Origin: Streptomyces fumigatiscleroticus
Lineage (GTDB): Bacteria > Actinomycetota > Actinomycetes > Streptomycetales > Streptomycetaceae
Length of the DNA: 64,000 nucleotides
Direction of reading: 5' to 3'
Assembly: GCF_014647975.1 (NCBI RefSeq)
Contig: NZ_BMQF01000002.1
Coordinates: forward strand, 62,001 to 126,000
The translations under genes and the position numbers were made by a program. The notes under the pieces were generated by a model. That model was not told the origin of the DNA and did no database searches. It saw nothing but the letters and a program-made list of their open reading frames with translations. Positions within the stretch are counted from its first letter, which is position 1, and each line of letters starts with the position of its first letter. Below are positions 54,113 to 64,000 of this stretch, piece by piece.

Positions 54113-55081
54113 GTGACCGACGCTTCCGCCACGGCACCCCGCAGGCCCGGTGAGCACGCGCTCACCGCCCTCGGTCTGGGCGCGCCCGCCCCCGACCCCG
54201 CCGACGCCTCGCCGCACTCCTTCCCCGACGGCGGCCGCTGGCGCACCGAGATCCCCTCGTGCGAGGGTCCCGAGGCGCTGGCGGTGGTCCTGAAGGAGTC
54301 CTCGCGGCTGGACGTGCCGATCCACCGGATCAGCCAGGGCAGCGGCGTGTGGATGCTCACCGACGCCGAGATCACCGAGATGGTCGAGGCCACCGCCGAA
54401 CGCGACATCGAGCTCTGTCTGTTCACCGGTCCGCGCGGCACCTGGGACATAGGCGGCTCGACCCGGACCGACTCCGGCGGCGCCGGGCTGCGCGCCCGCG
54501 GCCACGATGCGGTCGCCGGGTGCGTCGAGGACGCCGTACGGGCGACGGAGCTGGGCGTGAAGTGCCTGCTCGTCGCCGACGAGGGCGTGCTGTGGACGCT
54601 GCACCGGGCGCGCGTGGCCGGCCTTCTCCCGGCCGACACCACGCTCAAGCTCTCGGCGCTGGTCGGGCCGGTCAACCCGGCCTCGTTCGCGGTCTACGAG
54701 CAGCTCGGCGCCGACTCGATCAACGTGCCCAGCGATCTGACGCTGGATCACCTCACGGAGATCCGCCGGGTCTCGGCCGCGCCGATGGACATGTACATCG
54801 AGGCGCCGGACGACCTCGGCGGCTATGTGCGGATGTACGAGGTCGCCGAGCTGATCCGGCGCGGCGCCCCGCTCTACCTGAAGTTCGGTCTCTCCAAGTC
54901 CCCCGGGATCTACCCCTACGGGCACCACCTGCGGGAACTGACGCTGGCCACCGCCAAGGAGCGGGTGCGGCGCGGCCGGCTCGCCCTGGATCTGCTGGCG
55001 CGGCACGGGGCGGACGGCGACATGGCGGCGCTCGGTTCCCGGCTTCCCGGCGAGCTGAAGCGGTTCGAAATCTCGTCATAA
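54113..55081 (+). CDS. Uncharacterised TIM-barrel-like protein (sometimes annotated peptidase)
   Basis: The 322-residue protein starts with GTG, six bases after AAGGA. It is soluble. Its alternating pattern of strands and helices ([130 protein letters not shown]) suggests a TIM barrel, loosely like U32-peptidase or aldolase-type barrels. I recognise no catalytic signature. Its own operator, shared with the sugar genes, and its place before the sugar transporter suggest an enzyme acting on a sugar acid or derived keto-acid. Confidence 0.7.
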   Translation: MTDASATAPRRPGEHALTALGLGAPAPDPADASPHSFPDGGRWRTEIPSCEGPEALAVVLKESSRLDVPIHRISQGSGVWMLTDAEITEMVEATAERDIELCLFTGPRGTWDIGGSTRTDSGGAGLRARGHDAVAGCVEDAVRATELGVKCLLVADEGVLWTLHRARVAGLLPADTTLKLSALVGPVNPASFAVYEQLGADSINVPSDLTLDHLTEIRRVSAAPMDMYIEAPDDLGGYVRMYEVAELIRRGAPLYLKFGLSKSPGIYPYGHHLRELTLATAKERVRRGRLALDLLARHGADGDMAALGSRLPGELKRFEISS

Positions 55082-55220
55082 CGTTACGGAAAAGTTCTTC
55101 ACAAAAGAAGACAGAGCCGCGCACAATCCCACACACCTGCTCTCAGTCTCTTCTGCGCCACCCTCGGATCGTCTTCGCATCACCAGACCGAGCCCTGCAC
55201 ACACATCAAGGATGATGACC
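55082..55220 (+). promoter_or_regulatory. Leader/promoter region of the monosaccharide transporter
   Basis: The 139-bp gap has an AT-richer part with the dyad TCTTC-ACAAAA-GAAGA at 55096-55111. AAGGATGATGACC directly precedes the ATG at 55221. I see no copy of the CCGAWATAYCGAAC motif here. Confidence 0.4.
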
Positions 55221-56327
55221 ATGCGCAACCGCAGAGCCGCACTCGCCGCCGTCGCCGGAGCCGCCTCCCTCGCCCTCACCCTGACCGCCTGCGGACAGAA
55301 CAGCGAGGGCGGCAGCGAGGAGAACAAGGGGGACGCCAAGGGCGGCACCATCGGCATCGCGATGCCGACCAAGTCCTCCGAACGCTGGATCTCCGACGGC
55401 AACAATGTGGTCAAGGACCTTCAGGCCAAGGGCTACAAGACCAAGCTGGTCTACGGCGAGGACGAGCCCGACCAGCAGGTCTCGCAGATCGAGAACCTGA
55501 TCACCCAGGGCGTCAAGGCGCTGATCATCGCGGCCATCGACAACAAGTCGCTCAACAACGTGCTCCAGCAGGCGAAGGACGCGGGCATCCCGGTCATCTC
55601 CTACGACCGGCTGATCCTGGGCACGGAGAACGTGGACTACTACGCGTCCTTCGACAACGAGAAGGTCGGCAAGCTCCAGGCCGACTACATCGTCGACAAG
55701 CTCGGTCTGAAGGACGGCAAGGGCCCGTTCAACATCGAACTGTTCGCCGGCTCCAACGACGACAACAACACCAAGTACTTCTTCAACGGGGCGATGAGCG
55801 TCCTGAAGCCGTACATCGACGACAAGAAGCTGGTCGTCCAGTCCGGGCAGACCGCCCTCAACCAGGTCACCACGCTGCGCTGGGACGGCGCGACCGCCCA
55901 GCGGCGCATGGACGACATCCTCACCAAGTCGTACAAGACCAAGAAGGTCGACGCGGTGCTCTCGCCGTACGACGGCATCTCCATCGGCATCCTGTCCGCG
56001 CTCAAGTCGGACAACTACGGCTCCGCGAGCAAGCCGCTGCCGGTCATCACCGGCCAGGACGCCGAGGTCGCCTCCGTGAAGTCGATCAAGGCGGGCCAGC
56101 AGACCATGACCGTCTACAAGGACCTGCGCAAGCTCGCCCAGGTCGCCACCGACATGGTCGACGCGCTTCTCAACGACAAGAAGCCGGAGACCAACGACAC
56201 CAAGACGTACGACAACGGTTCCAAGGTCGTCCCCGCCTACCTGCTCCAGCCGGTCAGTGTCGACAGGACCAACTACAAGCAGGTGCTGGTCGACGGCGGT
56301 TACTACACCGAGAACGACCTCAAGTAA
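55221..56327 (+). CDS. chvE: Monosaccharide-binding lipoprotein, ChvE type
   Basis: The 368-residue protein is read from the third ATG (55221), about nine bases after AAGG. The lipoprotein signal [20 protein letters not shown] ends in lipobox LTAC (Cys24). The mature part follows ChvE closely: [80 protein letters not shown] and [16 protein letters not shown]. ChvE-type proteins bind D-galactose, L-arabinose, D-glucose, D-xylose and related sugars on the outer face of the membrane. It is the first gene of a three-gene transporter operon. Confidence 0.93.
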   Translation: MRNRRAALAAVAGAASLALTLTACGQNSEGGSEENKGDAKGGTIGIAMPTKSSERWISDGNNVVKDLQAKGYKTKLVYGEDEPDQQVSQIENLITQGVKALIIAAIDNKSLNNVLQQAKDAGIPVISYDRLILGTENVDYYASFDNEKVGKLQADYIVDKLGLKDGKGPFNIELFAGSNDDNNTKYFFNGAMSVLKPYIDDKKLVVQSGQTALNQVTTLRWDGATAQRRMDDILTKSYKTKKVDAVLSPYDGISIGILSALKSDNYGSASKPLPVITGQDAEVASVKSIKAGQQTMTVYKDLRKLAQVATDMVDALLNDKKPETNDTKTYDNGSKVVPAYLLQPVSVDRTNYKQVLVDGGYYTENDLK

Positions 56328-56374
56328 CCGCAGGTACTCACCGAGTCGACATCCACTGATTGGAAGGCACGACC

Positions 56375-57921
<1,547 letters not shown>

Positions 57922-57925
<4 letters not shown>

Positions 57926-59166
57926 GCACGGATGTGACCGCCAGGACCCCGGCCCCGGCGCCGCCCGGGAAGAGCGGCGGCTCGGCCGGCGGGGGCCTGC
58001 TCCAGCTGATGCTGAACGGCCTGCGCGGCAACATGCGCCAGTACGGCATGCTGCTCGCGCTCGGCCTGATCGTCGTCCTCTTCGCGGTGTGGACCGACGG
58101 CGACCTGCTGCTGCCCCGCAACGTCTCCAACCTGGTCCTCCAGAACAGCTATGTCCTGATCCTCGCGATCGGCATGATGCTGGTGATCATCGCGGGCCAC
58201 ATCGACCTGTCGGTCGGCTCGGTGACGGCGTTCGTGGGCGCCTTCGCCGCCGTGCTGACGGTGCAGCACGACGTGTCATGGCCGGTGGCCGTGGTGCTGT
58301 GTCTGCTGGTGGGCGCGGCGGCGGGTGCCGCGCAGGGATTCTTCATCGCGTATCTCGGCATACCGTCGTTCATCGTCACCCTCGCCGGCATGCTGGTCTT
58401 CCGCGGTATGACGGAGATCCTGCTGAAGGGCCAGACCCTCGGCCCGTTCCCGAACGGGCTCCAGAAGATCGGCAACGGCTTCCTGCCGGAGACCGGCCCG
58501 GAGACCAACTACCACAACATCACGCTGCTGCTGGGCATCGTGCTGATCGTCTTCGTGGTGCTCCAGGAGGTCCGTGACCGCAAGCGCCAGCAGGAGTTCT
58601 CGCTGGAGGTGCCGCCGCGGAACATCTTCCTGCTGAAGCTGGTCGCCATCGTCGCCGCGGTGCTCGTCGTGACCCTGCTGCTGGCCAGCTACAAGGGCGC
58701 GCCGATCATCCTGCTGATCCTGGGCGTGCTGGTGGTCGGCTACGGCTACGTCATGCGCAACTCGGTCTTCGGCCGCCACATCTACGCGATCGGCGGCAAC
58801 CTGCCGGCGGCCAAGCTGTCCGGCGTCAAGGACAAGAGGGTCACCTTCTTCGTCTTCCTGAACATGGGCGCGCTCGCGGCCCTGGCGGGTCTGGCGATCG
58901 CCGCCCGTCTGAACGCGGCCTCGCCGAAGGCCGGCCTCAACTACGAGCTGGAGGCCATCGCCTCGTCGTTCATCGGCGGCGCGTCCATGAGCGGCGGTGT
59001 CGGCACCGTCCTCGGCGCGATCATCGGCGGTCTGGTCCTCGGCGTGCTGAACAACGGCATGAACCTCCTCAGCGTCGGCACGGACTGGCAGCAGGTCATC
59101 AAGGGCCTCGCCCTGCTGCTGGCGGTCGGCTTCGACGTGTGGAACAAGCGCAAGTCCGGTTCGTGA
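57922..59166 (+). CDS. gguB: Sugar ABC transporter permease, GguB/MmsB type
   Basis: The 414-residue protein begins at an ATGA overlap with the ATPase gene. It has ten or more membrane spans, starting near [20 protein letters not shown], with [21 protein letters not shown] (the conserved HIDLSVGS of CUT2 permeases), [19 protein letters not shown] and [22 protein letters not shown]. It has a long insertion relative to RbsC, as in GguB. It forms the channel of the monosaccharide importer. A hairpin follows 8 bp after its stop. Confidence 0.95.
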
Positions 59167-59173
59167 GCCAGCT

Positions 59174-59200
59174 CGGGCCCCGCCTGTGAGGCGGGGCCCG
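59174..59200 (+). terminator. Hairpin between the transporter and epimerase genes
   Basis: CGGGCCCCGCC at 59174-59184 pairs perfectly with 59190-59200 around the loop TGTGA. It may end most transport transcripts or attenuate expression of the downstream epimerase gene. Confidence 0.8.
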
Positions 59201-59225
59201 CTTCCCTTCAGAGCAGGAGCCGCAC

Positions 59226-60374
59226 ATGGAACTGAGCAGACGTACGGTCATCGCGGGAGCGGCGGCAGCGGGTGCCGCCGCCACCACGCTCGGCGGCACG
59301 GCACACGCCTCGGGAGGCAGGAAGCCCGTGAAGGAACTCTTCGGCACGCTCGCCGACGGCACCAAGGTGTACCGCTGGTCCCTGGAGAACGGCGGGACGC
59401 GGCTGAAGGTCCTCTCCTACGGCGGCATCGTCCAGTCCCTGGAGCTCCCCGACCGCCGGGGCCGCTACGCCAACGTCTCCCTCGGCTTCGACAACATCGA
59501 GGACTACGTGGCCCGGAGCCCGCACTTCGGCGCCCTGATCGGCCGGTACGGCAACCGCATAGCCAAGGGCCGCTTCACCCTGGACGGCACGGCGTACCAG
59601 CTCTCCGTCAACGACGGCGAGAACTCCCTGCACGGCGGTGCGCTGGGCTTCGACTACCGGGTGTGGGACGTCGAGCCGTTCACCAAGGGCTCCGACGTCG
59701 GCCTGTACCTGTACTACACCAGCGTCGACGGTGAGATGGGCTACCCGGGCACGCTCAAGACCAAGGTGACGTACACCCTCACCCGCGGCGGCGACTGGCG
59801 CATCGACTACGAGGCCACCACCGACAAGGCCACCGTCGTCAACCTCACCAGCCATGTCTACTGGAACCTGGCCGGCGAGGGCAGCGGCACGATCGAGGAC
59901 CACGAGCTGTCGATCGCCGCCTCCCGCTACACGCCCACCGACGCGGGCCTGATCCCCACCGGCGAACTGGCGAAGGTCGCGGGCACCGCGTTCGACTTCC
60001 GCAAGAGCAAGCCGGTCGGCCGGGACATCCGGGCCGGGCACCCGCAGCAGGTCCTCGCCAAGGGCTTCGACCACAACTGGGTGCTGGACAAGGGCATCAC
60101 CGCCCGGCCCGAGCACATCGCCACCCTGCGCGACCCGTCCTCCGGCCGCACCCTGAGGATCGCCACCGACCAGCCGGGCCTCCAGTTCTACTCCGGCAAC
60201 TTCCTCGACGGCACCCTGACCGGCACCGGCGGCCGCACCTACCGGCAGGGCGACGGCCTCTGCCTGGAGACGCAGCACTTCCCGGACTCGCCGAACCAGC
60301 CGTCCTTCCCGTCCACCGTGCTGCGGCCGGGCGAGACGTACCGGACCACGACGGTGCACTCGTTCGACGCCTGA
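59226..60374 (+). CDS. galM: Aldose 1-epimerase, exported by the Tat route
   Basis: The 382-residue protein starts after AGGAGCCGCAC. The signal MELSRRTVIAGAAAAGAAAT with the SRRTVI twin-arginine motif and an AHAS-type cleavage region marks Tat export. The mature enzyme has LIGRYGNRIAKGRF, NSLHGGALGFDYRVW, LTSHVYWNLAGEG (catalytic His in the family position), FDHNWVLDKG and LCLETQHFPDSPNQ (catalytic Glu). It would interconvert anomers of sugars outside the cell, next to the uptake system. It is a paralogue of the cytosolic galM at 39300. Confidence 0.92.
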   Translation: MELSRRTVIAGAAAAGAAATTLGGTAHASGGRKPVKELFGTLADGTKVYRWSLENGGTRLKVLSYGGIVQSLELPDRRGRYANVSLGFDNIEDYVARSPHFGALIGRYGNRIAKGRFTLDGTAYQLSVNDGENSLHGGALGFDYRVWDVEPFTKGSDVGLYLYYTSVDGEMGYPGTLKTKVTYTLTRGGDWRIDYEATTDKATVVNLTSHVYWNLAGEGSGTIEDHELSIAASRYTPTDAGLIPTGELAKVAGTAFDFRKSKPVGRDIRAGHPQQVLAKGFDHNWVLDKGITARPEHIATLRDPSSGRTLRIATDQPGLQFYSGNFLDGTLTGTGGRTYRQGDGLCLETQHFPDSPNQPSFPSTVLRPGETYRTTTVHSFDA

Positions 60375-60429
60375 CGGCACACTTTCTTCACAACGATTGA
60401 ACGCCGTACCGCCGGCCTCCGTACACAAG

Positions 60430-60459
60430 GGTGGCCCGCGCTCCCCCGCGCGGGCCACC
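60430..60459 (+). terminator. Hairpin just upstream of the aminotransferase start
   Basis: GGTGGCCCGCG at 60430-60440 pairs with CGCGGGCCACC at 60449-60459 around an 8-nt loop. It is 56 bp past the epimerase stop and ends 8 bases before the GGAGG of the next gene. It can be a terminator or a structured leader that shields nothing of the ribosome site itself. Confidence 0.7.
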
Positions 60460-60476
60460 CACACCCGGAGGTTGCC

Positions 60477-62156
60477 TTGGCCGACAACGTCACCTCGCTG
60501 TTCCGCGGCACCCCGGCGCACAGTCCGTCGATGGCGGCGCTGACGCGGGAGAGCGACGGGGCGGGCCCGGTGGACTTCTGCATCCCGTGCAACCCCTACT
60601 TCCCCACCCCGGCCATGTTCGAGGACATGGCCGGCCGGCTGCGCGAGATCATCACGTACTACCCGAGCGGCGCCGACACCATCACGGCCGAGCTGTGCGG
60701 TCTGCTCCAGCTGCCGCCGCAGTGCGTGGCGATGGGCAACGGCTCCACCGAGCTGATCACCTGGATCGACCACCTCCTCGTACGCGAGTCCCTGGCGGTC
60801 CCCGTGCCGACCTTCGGCCGCTGGACCGACCAGCCGATGGAGACCGGCAAGCGGGTCGACATGTTCCCGCTCCAGGAGGCCGGCGGCTTCGCCCTGGACC
60901 TCGCGCAGTACGCCGAGTTCATCCGGGCCCGCGGCACCCGCGTGGCCGTCATCTGCAACCCGAACAACCCCGACGGCGGCTATCTGCACCGGCACGCGCT
61001 GGTGCAGTTCATGGACGCGATGGCCGACCTCGACCTGGTGGTGATCGACGAGTCGTTCCTGGAGTTCGCCGACGCCGAGGCCGAACCGTCCGTCGTGCAG
61101 GAGGCGGTGCTCCGCCCCAACGTCATCGTCCTGCGCAGCCTCGGCAAGAACTTCGGCCTGCACGGCATCCGCTTCGGCTACCTGGTCGCCAACCCCGCCC
61201 TCGCCGGCCGGATCCGCTCCATGCTGCCCAAGTGGAACCTCAACTCCTTCGCCGAGCACGTGGTGTTCATGCTCAAGCACCACGGCGCCGAGTACGCGCA
61301 GAGCCTGCTCCAAGTGCGCCGTGACCGGCTGGAGATGGCGAGTCTGCTCGCGGCGCTGCCCGGTCTGACGGTCTACCCGTCACAGGGCAACTTCCTCTTC
61401 GTGCGCCTCCCCGTGGGCGCCGAGGGCACCGTGGTCCGGGACCGGCTGCTCACCGAGCACCGGATCCTGGTCCGCGAGTGCGGCAACAAGATCGGTTCCT
61501 CCAGCCGCTTCCTGCGTCTCGTGGTGCGCCCCCAGGTCGATGTGCGTCGCCTGGTGTCCGGCCTGGAACAGGTGCTCTACGGGGCCGGGAGGGGAGCCGC
61601 CGTGCCCGGGCCGGCCACAGGGACCGGCTACAGCTCGGGCACGGCGGCGGTGGACCGCCTGGTGAGCGAGACCAACGGGGGCGGAACGCGGGGCCTTGCC
61701 GCTCAGGCCGTCGCCGCCGGGTCCGCCCCGGGTATCGCCACCGCCCCGGCCGCCGGGTCCGGCATGCCGCTCCCCGCCGCCGCGTCCGTCACCCCCGCGG
61801 GCGCGGCCGGCGGGATGCCGGCCCCGGCGGCCCCCCAGCCACTGCCCCAGCCACTGACTCCGTCGGCGCCCCAGCCGCTGACTCCGACGGCGCCCCAGGC
61901 GCCGGCACCGGCGGCGGCCCGGACACCGGCCGGCCGGCCCCTGGCCCCGGCGGCCCAGGCCCCGGTGTCCGCGCAGGTCCCGGTGCCCGCGCAGGTCCCG
62001 CCGTACGCCGGTCCCACCCCGCCCGGCGTCCCCGCCCGCGGCGGCCTCACCGCCGCGCAGGTCAGAGGCGTGAACGGGCTGTCGCCCGCCCCCGCGACCG
62101 GCTGGCCGGGACCGCGGAACCGGCCGGACGCGGCGGGCATGGGGCAGGCGGGCTGA
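60477..62156 (+). CDS. PLP-dependent aminotransferase (HisC/CobD-like) with Pro/Ala tail
   Basis: The 559-residue protein starts with TTG, five bases after GGAGG. Residues 1-368 are a fold-type I aminotransferase: YYPSGADTITAELCG, MGNGSTELITW, ICNPNNPDGGYL, VIDESFLEF, the PLP lysine Lys224 in RSLGKNFGLHGIRFGY, and RFLRLVVRPQ. It resembles histidinol-phosphate aminotransferases and threonine-phosphate decarboxylases. Residues 370-559 are a disordered Pro/Ala/Thr-rich tail with repeated PQPLTPSAPQ-like units, not found in ordinary HisC. The substrate is unknown. A sugar-phosphate amino donor role is possible from context only. Confidence 0.85.
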   Translation: MADNVTSLFRGTPAHSPSMAALTRESDGAGPVDFCIPCNPYFPTPAMFEDMAGRLREIITYYPSGADTITAELCGLLQLPPQCVAMGNGSTELITWIDHLLVRESLAVPVPTFGRWTDQPMETGKRVDMFPLQEAGGFALDLAQYAEFIRARGTRVAVICNPNNPDGGYLHRHALVQFMDAMADLDLVVIDESFLEFADAEAEPSVVQEAVLRPNVIVLRSLGKNFGLHGIRFGYLVANPALAGRIRSMLPKWNLNSFAEHVVFMLKHHGAEYAQSLLQVRRDRLEMASLLAALPGLTVYPSQGNFLFVRLPVGAEGTVVRDRLLTEHRILVRECGNKIGSSSRFLRLVVRPQVDVRRLVSGLEQVLYGAGRGAAVPGPATGTGYSSGTAAVDRLVSETNGGGTRGLAAQAVAAGSAPGIATAPAAGSGMPLPAAASVTPAGAAGGMPAPAAPQPLPQPLTPSAPQPLTPTAPQAPAPAAARTPAGRPLAPAAQAPVSAQVPVPAQVPPYAGPTPPGVPARGGLTAAQVRGVNGLSPAPATGWPGPRNRPDAAGMGQAG

Positions 62157-62216
62157 ACCGCCGGAGGGCCGGCCGCCGCACGGCGGCCGGCCCCGCGGGA
62201 CACCGGCCGGAACCCG

Positions 62217-62684
62217 TCAGACCGGGTTCAGCCGCCACTGCTGGCAGCCGTTGTTCAGCCACGACCACTGCCGTACGTCGGCCGAGTCCGCCGTGGAGCA
62301 GTTCGCCACGTCGGCGACCTTGCCGGTGGCCTGGTCGACGATGCGGACGTAGCCGCTGTCGGTGGCCAGGAAGCGGAAACGCTGGCAGGTGTTGTTCAGC
62401 CAGGACCACTGCCGCAGGTCGGCGCCGTCGGCAAAGGAGCAGTCCGCGGTGTCGAGGACCTTGCCGGTGGCGACGTCGACCAGCCGGTGGGTGTCGTCCC
62501 CGAGGTCTTCGAGGCGCCAGCGCTGGTTGCTGCCGCCGTTGCAGCCGTACTGCATGACGTTGGCCCCGTCCGCGGCCGAACTCCCGGCGACGTCCAGTGT
62601 GAAGGAGGCAGCGCTCGCGGACGGCTGGCCGACGGCGAGGGCGAGCAGCAGCGCGGCCAGCAGGGTCAGTAGGCGACGGGCCAT
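62217..62684 (-). CDS. Secreted ricin-type beta-trefoil (CBM13-like) protein
   Basis: The 155-residue protein begins MARRLLTLLAALLLALAVGQ, a clean signal peptide ending PSASA before ASFTLDV. Three ricin-B repeats follow, each ending in a QxW/QxF motif: NQRWRLE, CQRFRFL and CQQWRLN. This standalone sugar-binding module starts 19 bp inside the end of the arabinanase gene in another frame, so the two are translationally coupled. In many GH43 arabinanases such a module is fused to the enzyme; here it is a separate polypeptide. Confidence 0.8.
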   Translation of the reverse strand: MARRLLTLLAALLLALAVGQPSASAASFTLDVAGSSAADGANVMQYGCNGGSNQRWRLEDLGDDTHRLVDVATGKVLDTADCSFADGADLRQWSWLNNTCQRFRFLATDSGYVRIVDQATGKVADVANCSTADSADVRQWSWLNNGCQQWRLNPV

Positions 62685-63685
62685 CCGCTGCTCCAGTTCA
62701 GGAGGTTGATGCCGAGCTTGGGCGTCCCGTTGTCGTTGCCGTCGTAGTAGTGGTAGACGATCAGGTCGCCGTCGGTGTCGGCCATGATCGACTGACCGCC
62801 GGGGCCGATGATGCTGCCGTGCGACTCCAGCACCGGCGTGCCGCCGTTGTTGGTCATCGCCACGCCGTTCTTGTCGTAGTACGGCCCGGTGACGCTGGTG
62901 GCGCGGCCCACCTTGACCTTGTAGGTGGAGCTGGTGCCGGCGCAGCAGGTGTCGTACGAGGCGAAGAGGTAGTAGTACCCGTTGCGCTTGACGACGTAGG
63001 GCGCCTCGACGGCCTTGGTGCCGGTGGGCCGGGAGGCGATCGAGTACCGGGTGGTGTTGGTGGAGAGCTGCTTCCCGGTCGAGGGATTGATCTGGATCAT
63101 CTTCAGCCCGGTCCACCAGCTGCCGAAGGACAGCCACCACTTGCCGTCGTCGTCGACGAAGAGGTTGGGGTCGATGGCGTTGTAGTCGCTGGAGGTGGTG
63201 GAGGTGTAGACGGTCCCGTAGTCGGTCCAGGAGCCCGGCAGCCCGGTGCTGGAGCCCGCCAGCCCGATGGCGGACTTGTTGGACCCGAAGGTCGAGACGG
63301 CGTAGTACATCAGGTACTTGCCGCCGTGGTACGAGATGTCGGGCGCCCACGCCTCGGTGGTGCCGTACGACGACCACCAGCTGGGCCGGGTGGTGAACGC
63401 GTCGCTGCCGGCGCTGAAGGCGATCCGGTTGGTGGACGTCCGGTAGGACAGGCCGCCTCCGGTGGCGTAGAGCAGATAGCGGCCGGAGGAGTCGCGGATC
63501 ATCGTCGGGTCGTGCACGACGGTGGAGCCCGTGACCGTGCCGGGGTTGGGGTACGCCGACGCGGTGGACGGGATCAGGGCGAGCAGGGCGGCGGCGGGGA
63601 CGCCGAGGAGCGCCGCCCTTCTGCGGAGGGCGCGGGGGGTGCGGGGGGTGCGGAGGGTGCGGGGGCTGCGGGGGGTGCGGCTCAT
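62666..63685 (-). CDS. GH43 endo-1,5-alpha-L-arabinanase, secreted
   Basis: The 339-residue protein is read from ATG at 63685 after GAGGAGAACCCGC. Its long basic signal region (Arg/Thr/Pro repeats, then RRRAALLGVPAAALLALIPS and ASAY) may use the Tat route. The five-bladed propeller has the three GH43 acids: Asp59 (VVHDPTMI), Asp172 (NAIDPNLF) and Glu227 (AVEAPYV). It ends GTPKLGINLLNWSSGWPV, as in arabinanases. It releases arabino-oligosaccharides from arabinan outside the cell. It overlaps the ricin-domain gene and has two operator-like sites upstream. Confidence 0.9.
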   Translation of the reverse strand: MSRTPRSPRTLRTPRTPRALRRRAALLGVPAAALLALIPSTASAYPNPGTVTGSTVVHDPTMIRDSSGRYLLYATGGGLSYRTSTNRIAFSAGSDAFTTRPSWWSSYGTTEAWAPDISYHGGKYLMYYAVSTFGSNKSAIGLAGSSTGLPGSWTDYGTVYTSTTSSDYNAIDPNLFVDDDGKWWLSFGSWWTGLKMIQINPSTGKQLSTNTTRYSIASRPTGTKAVEAPYVVKRNGYYYLFASYDTCCAGTSSTYKVKVGRATSVTGPYYDKNGVAMTNNGGTPVLESHGSIIGPGGQSIMADTDGDLIVYHYYDGNDNGTPKLGINLLNWSSGWPVAY

Positions 63686-63735
63686 GCGGGTTCTCCTCGG
63701 GGAACGGAGATGACGCTGACATGACACTGACGCAC

Positions 63736-63801
63736 GTCCGATATACCGAACGTCGATCAGTACATCGGACGGACCGTAGAATCGAACCCCTTCCGCGTCA
63801 A
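63736..63801 (-). promoter_or_regulatory. Arabinanase promoter with two operator-like motifs
   Basis: On the minus strand TTGACG (63801-63796) and TACGGT (63778-63773) are 17 bp apart, a good promoter. The motif GTCCGATATACCGAAC lies at 63736-63751, and a weaker inverted copy, three mismatches, is at 63755-63770, just downstream of the -10. The layout fits repression at the transcription start. Confidence 0.6.
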
Positions 63802-63847
63802 TGGTCCGCGCACCCCCTGTCACCCCTCGCGCCCCGCCGCGCGTCGG

Positions 63848-64000
63848 TCAGTGGTCGTTCTCCAGATGCAGTTTCAGCAGGTCGACACCGTAGTCATTGC
63901 CGTTGGGCGTACGGATGATCGTGTGGATGTGCTGCTGGGTGGGGGTGCCGCCGGGGCCGCCCATGCCACCACCGCCGGGACCCGCGCCGCTGCCACTGCC
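63848..64000 (-). CDS. Unrecognised protein, C-terminal fragment (5' end outside window)
   Basis: A frame open to the window edge ends with TGA at 63850-63848. The visible 50 residues are a Gly/Ser-rich linker ([18 protein letters not shown]) followed by [20 protein letters not shown] and [12 protein letters not shown]. The composition suggests a secreted or multidomain protein whose last module is His/Asp-rich. I do not recognise it. It is on the same strand as the arabinanase, 47 bp upstream of its promoter, so it may belong to the same regulon. Confidence 0.6.
   Translation of the reverse strand, partial: GSGSGAGPGGGGMGGPGGTPTQQHIHTIIRTPNGNDYGVDLLKLHLENDH

Noticed and set aside
62217..63722. 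Single long frame joining the ricin-type module with an upstream Arg/His-rich protein
   Set aside because: The upstream part is the out-of-frame reading of the arabinanase gene. The ricin part has its own signal peptide and ATG at 62684.

Overview
The window is chromosomal DNA from a Streptomyces or a very close relative. The G+C content is high, with strong GC bias at third codon positions. GTG and TTG starts are frequent. Several genes belong to families typical of the genus: homodimeric AceE, FasR next to fabD-fabH-acpP-fabF, DUF3052, DUF3145 and an SCO2400-type zinc-ribbon protein. From memory, the order ter genes, aceE, fasR, fab genes and a ChvE-type sugar transporter matches the core chromosome of S. 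coelicolor. I see no insertion sequence, prophage, integrase, CRISPR array or origin.

Layout. 0-9.3 kb: the end of a secreted HNH nuclease, a PhoD-like phosphatase, a flavoprotein with one in-frame TTA codon, DoxX, a Cu/Zn-SOD-fold protein that keeps only the copper ligands, DedA, small conserved proteins, tRNA-Val(TAC) and a coiled-coil membrane protein. 9.3-18.2 kb: a tellurium-resistance-type (Ter) stress locus. On one side a HAD phosphatase, a fused phosphoribosyltransferase/TRSP/StiP-type protein and an HpcH/citrate-lyase-like enzyme form a tight minus-strand operon. On the other side lie two canonical TerD proteins, a TerD with a Tyr/Pro-rich tail, a TerA-like protein and a DUF475 (TerC-like) membrane protein. 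18.3-24 kb: peroxiredoxin, DUF3052, pyruvate dehydrogenase E1, a repeat-rich intergenic region and a potassium channel. 24-33 kb: efflux pump with TetR, an alpha/beta hydrolase, a MerR/aldo-keto reductase operon, GNAT, a serine hydrolase and pirin. 32.5-37.6 kb: fasR and the type II fatty acid synthase genes. 37.6-51.5 kb: DUF3145, a GDSL lipoprotein, aldose epimerase, a GH3 glycosidase with TetR, assorted membrane and resistance-type enzymes, and two intergenic repeat clusters.

51.6-64 kb is a sugar-acid and sugar utilisation island: an enolase-superfamily dehydratase, a zinc dehydrogenase, an uncharacterised TIM-barrel-like protein, a ChvE/GguA/GguB-type monosaccharide ABC transporter, an exported aldose 1-epimerase, a PLP aminotransferase with a long Pro/Ala tail, a secreted ricin-type lectin domain protein and a GH43 endo-arabinanase. 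A near-identical operator-like motif (CCGAWATAYCGAAC) lies in front of three separate transcription units of this island (about 51727, 54083 and 63736). That suggests one regulator, encoded outside the window, ties extracellular arabinan breakdown to intracellular sugar-acid metabolism.

All functional statements come from reading translated sequence and remembered family features. No database search was run.
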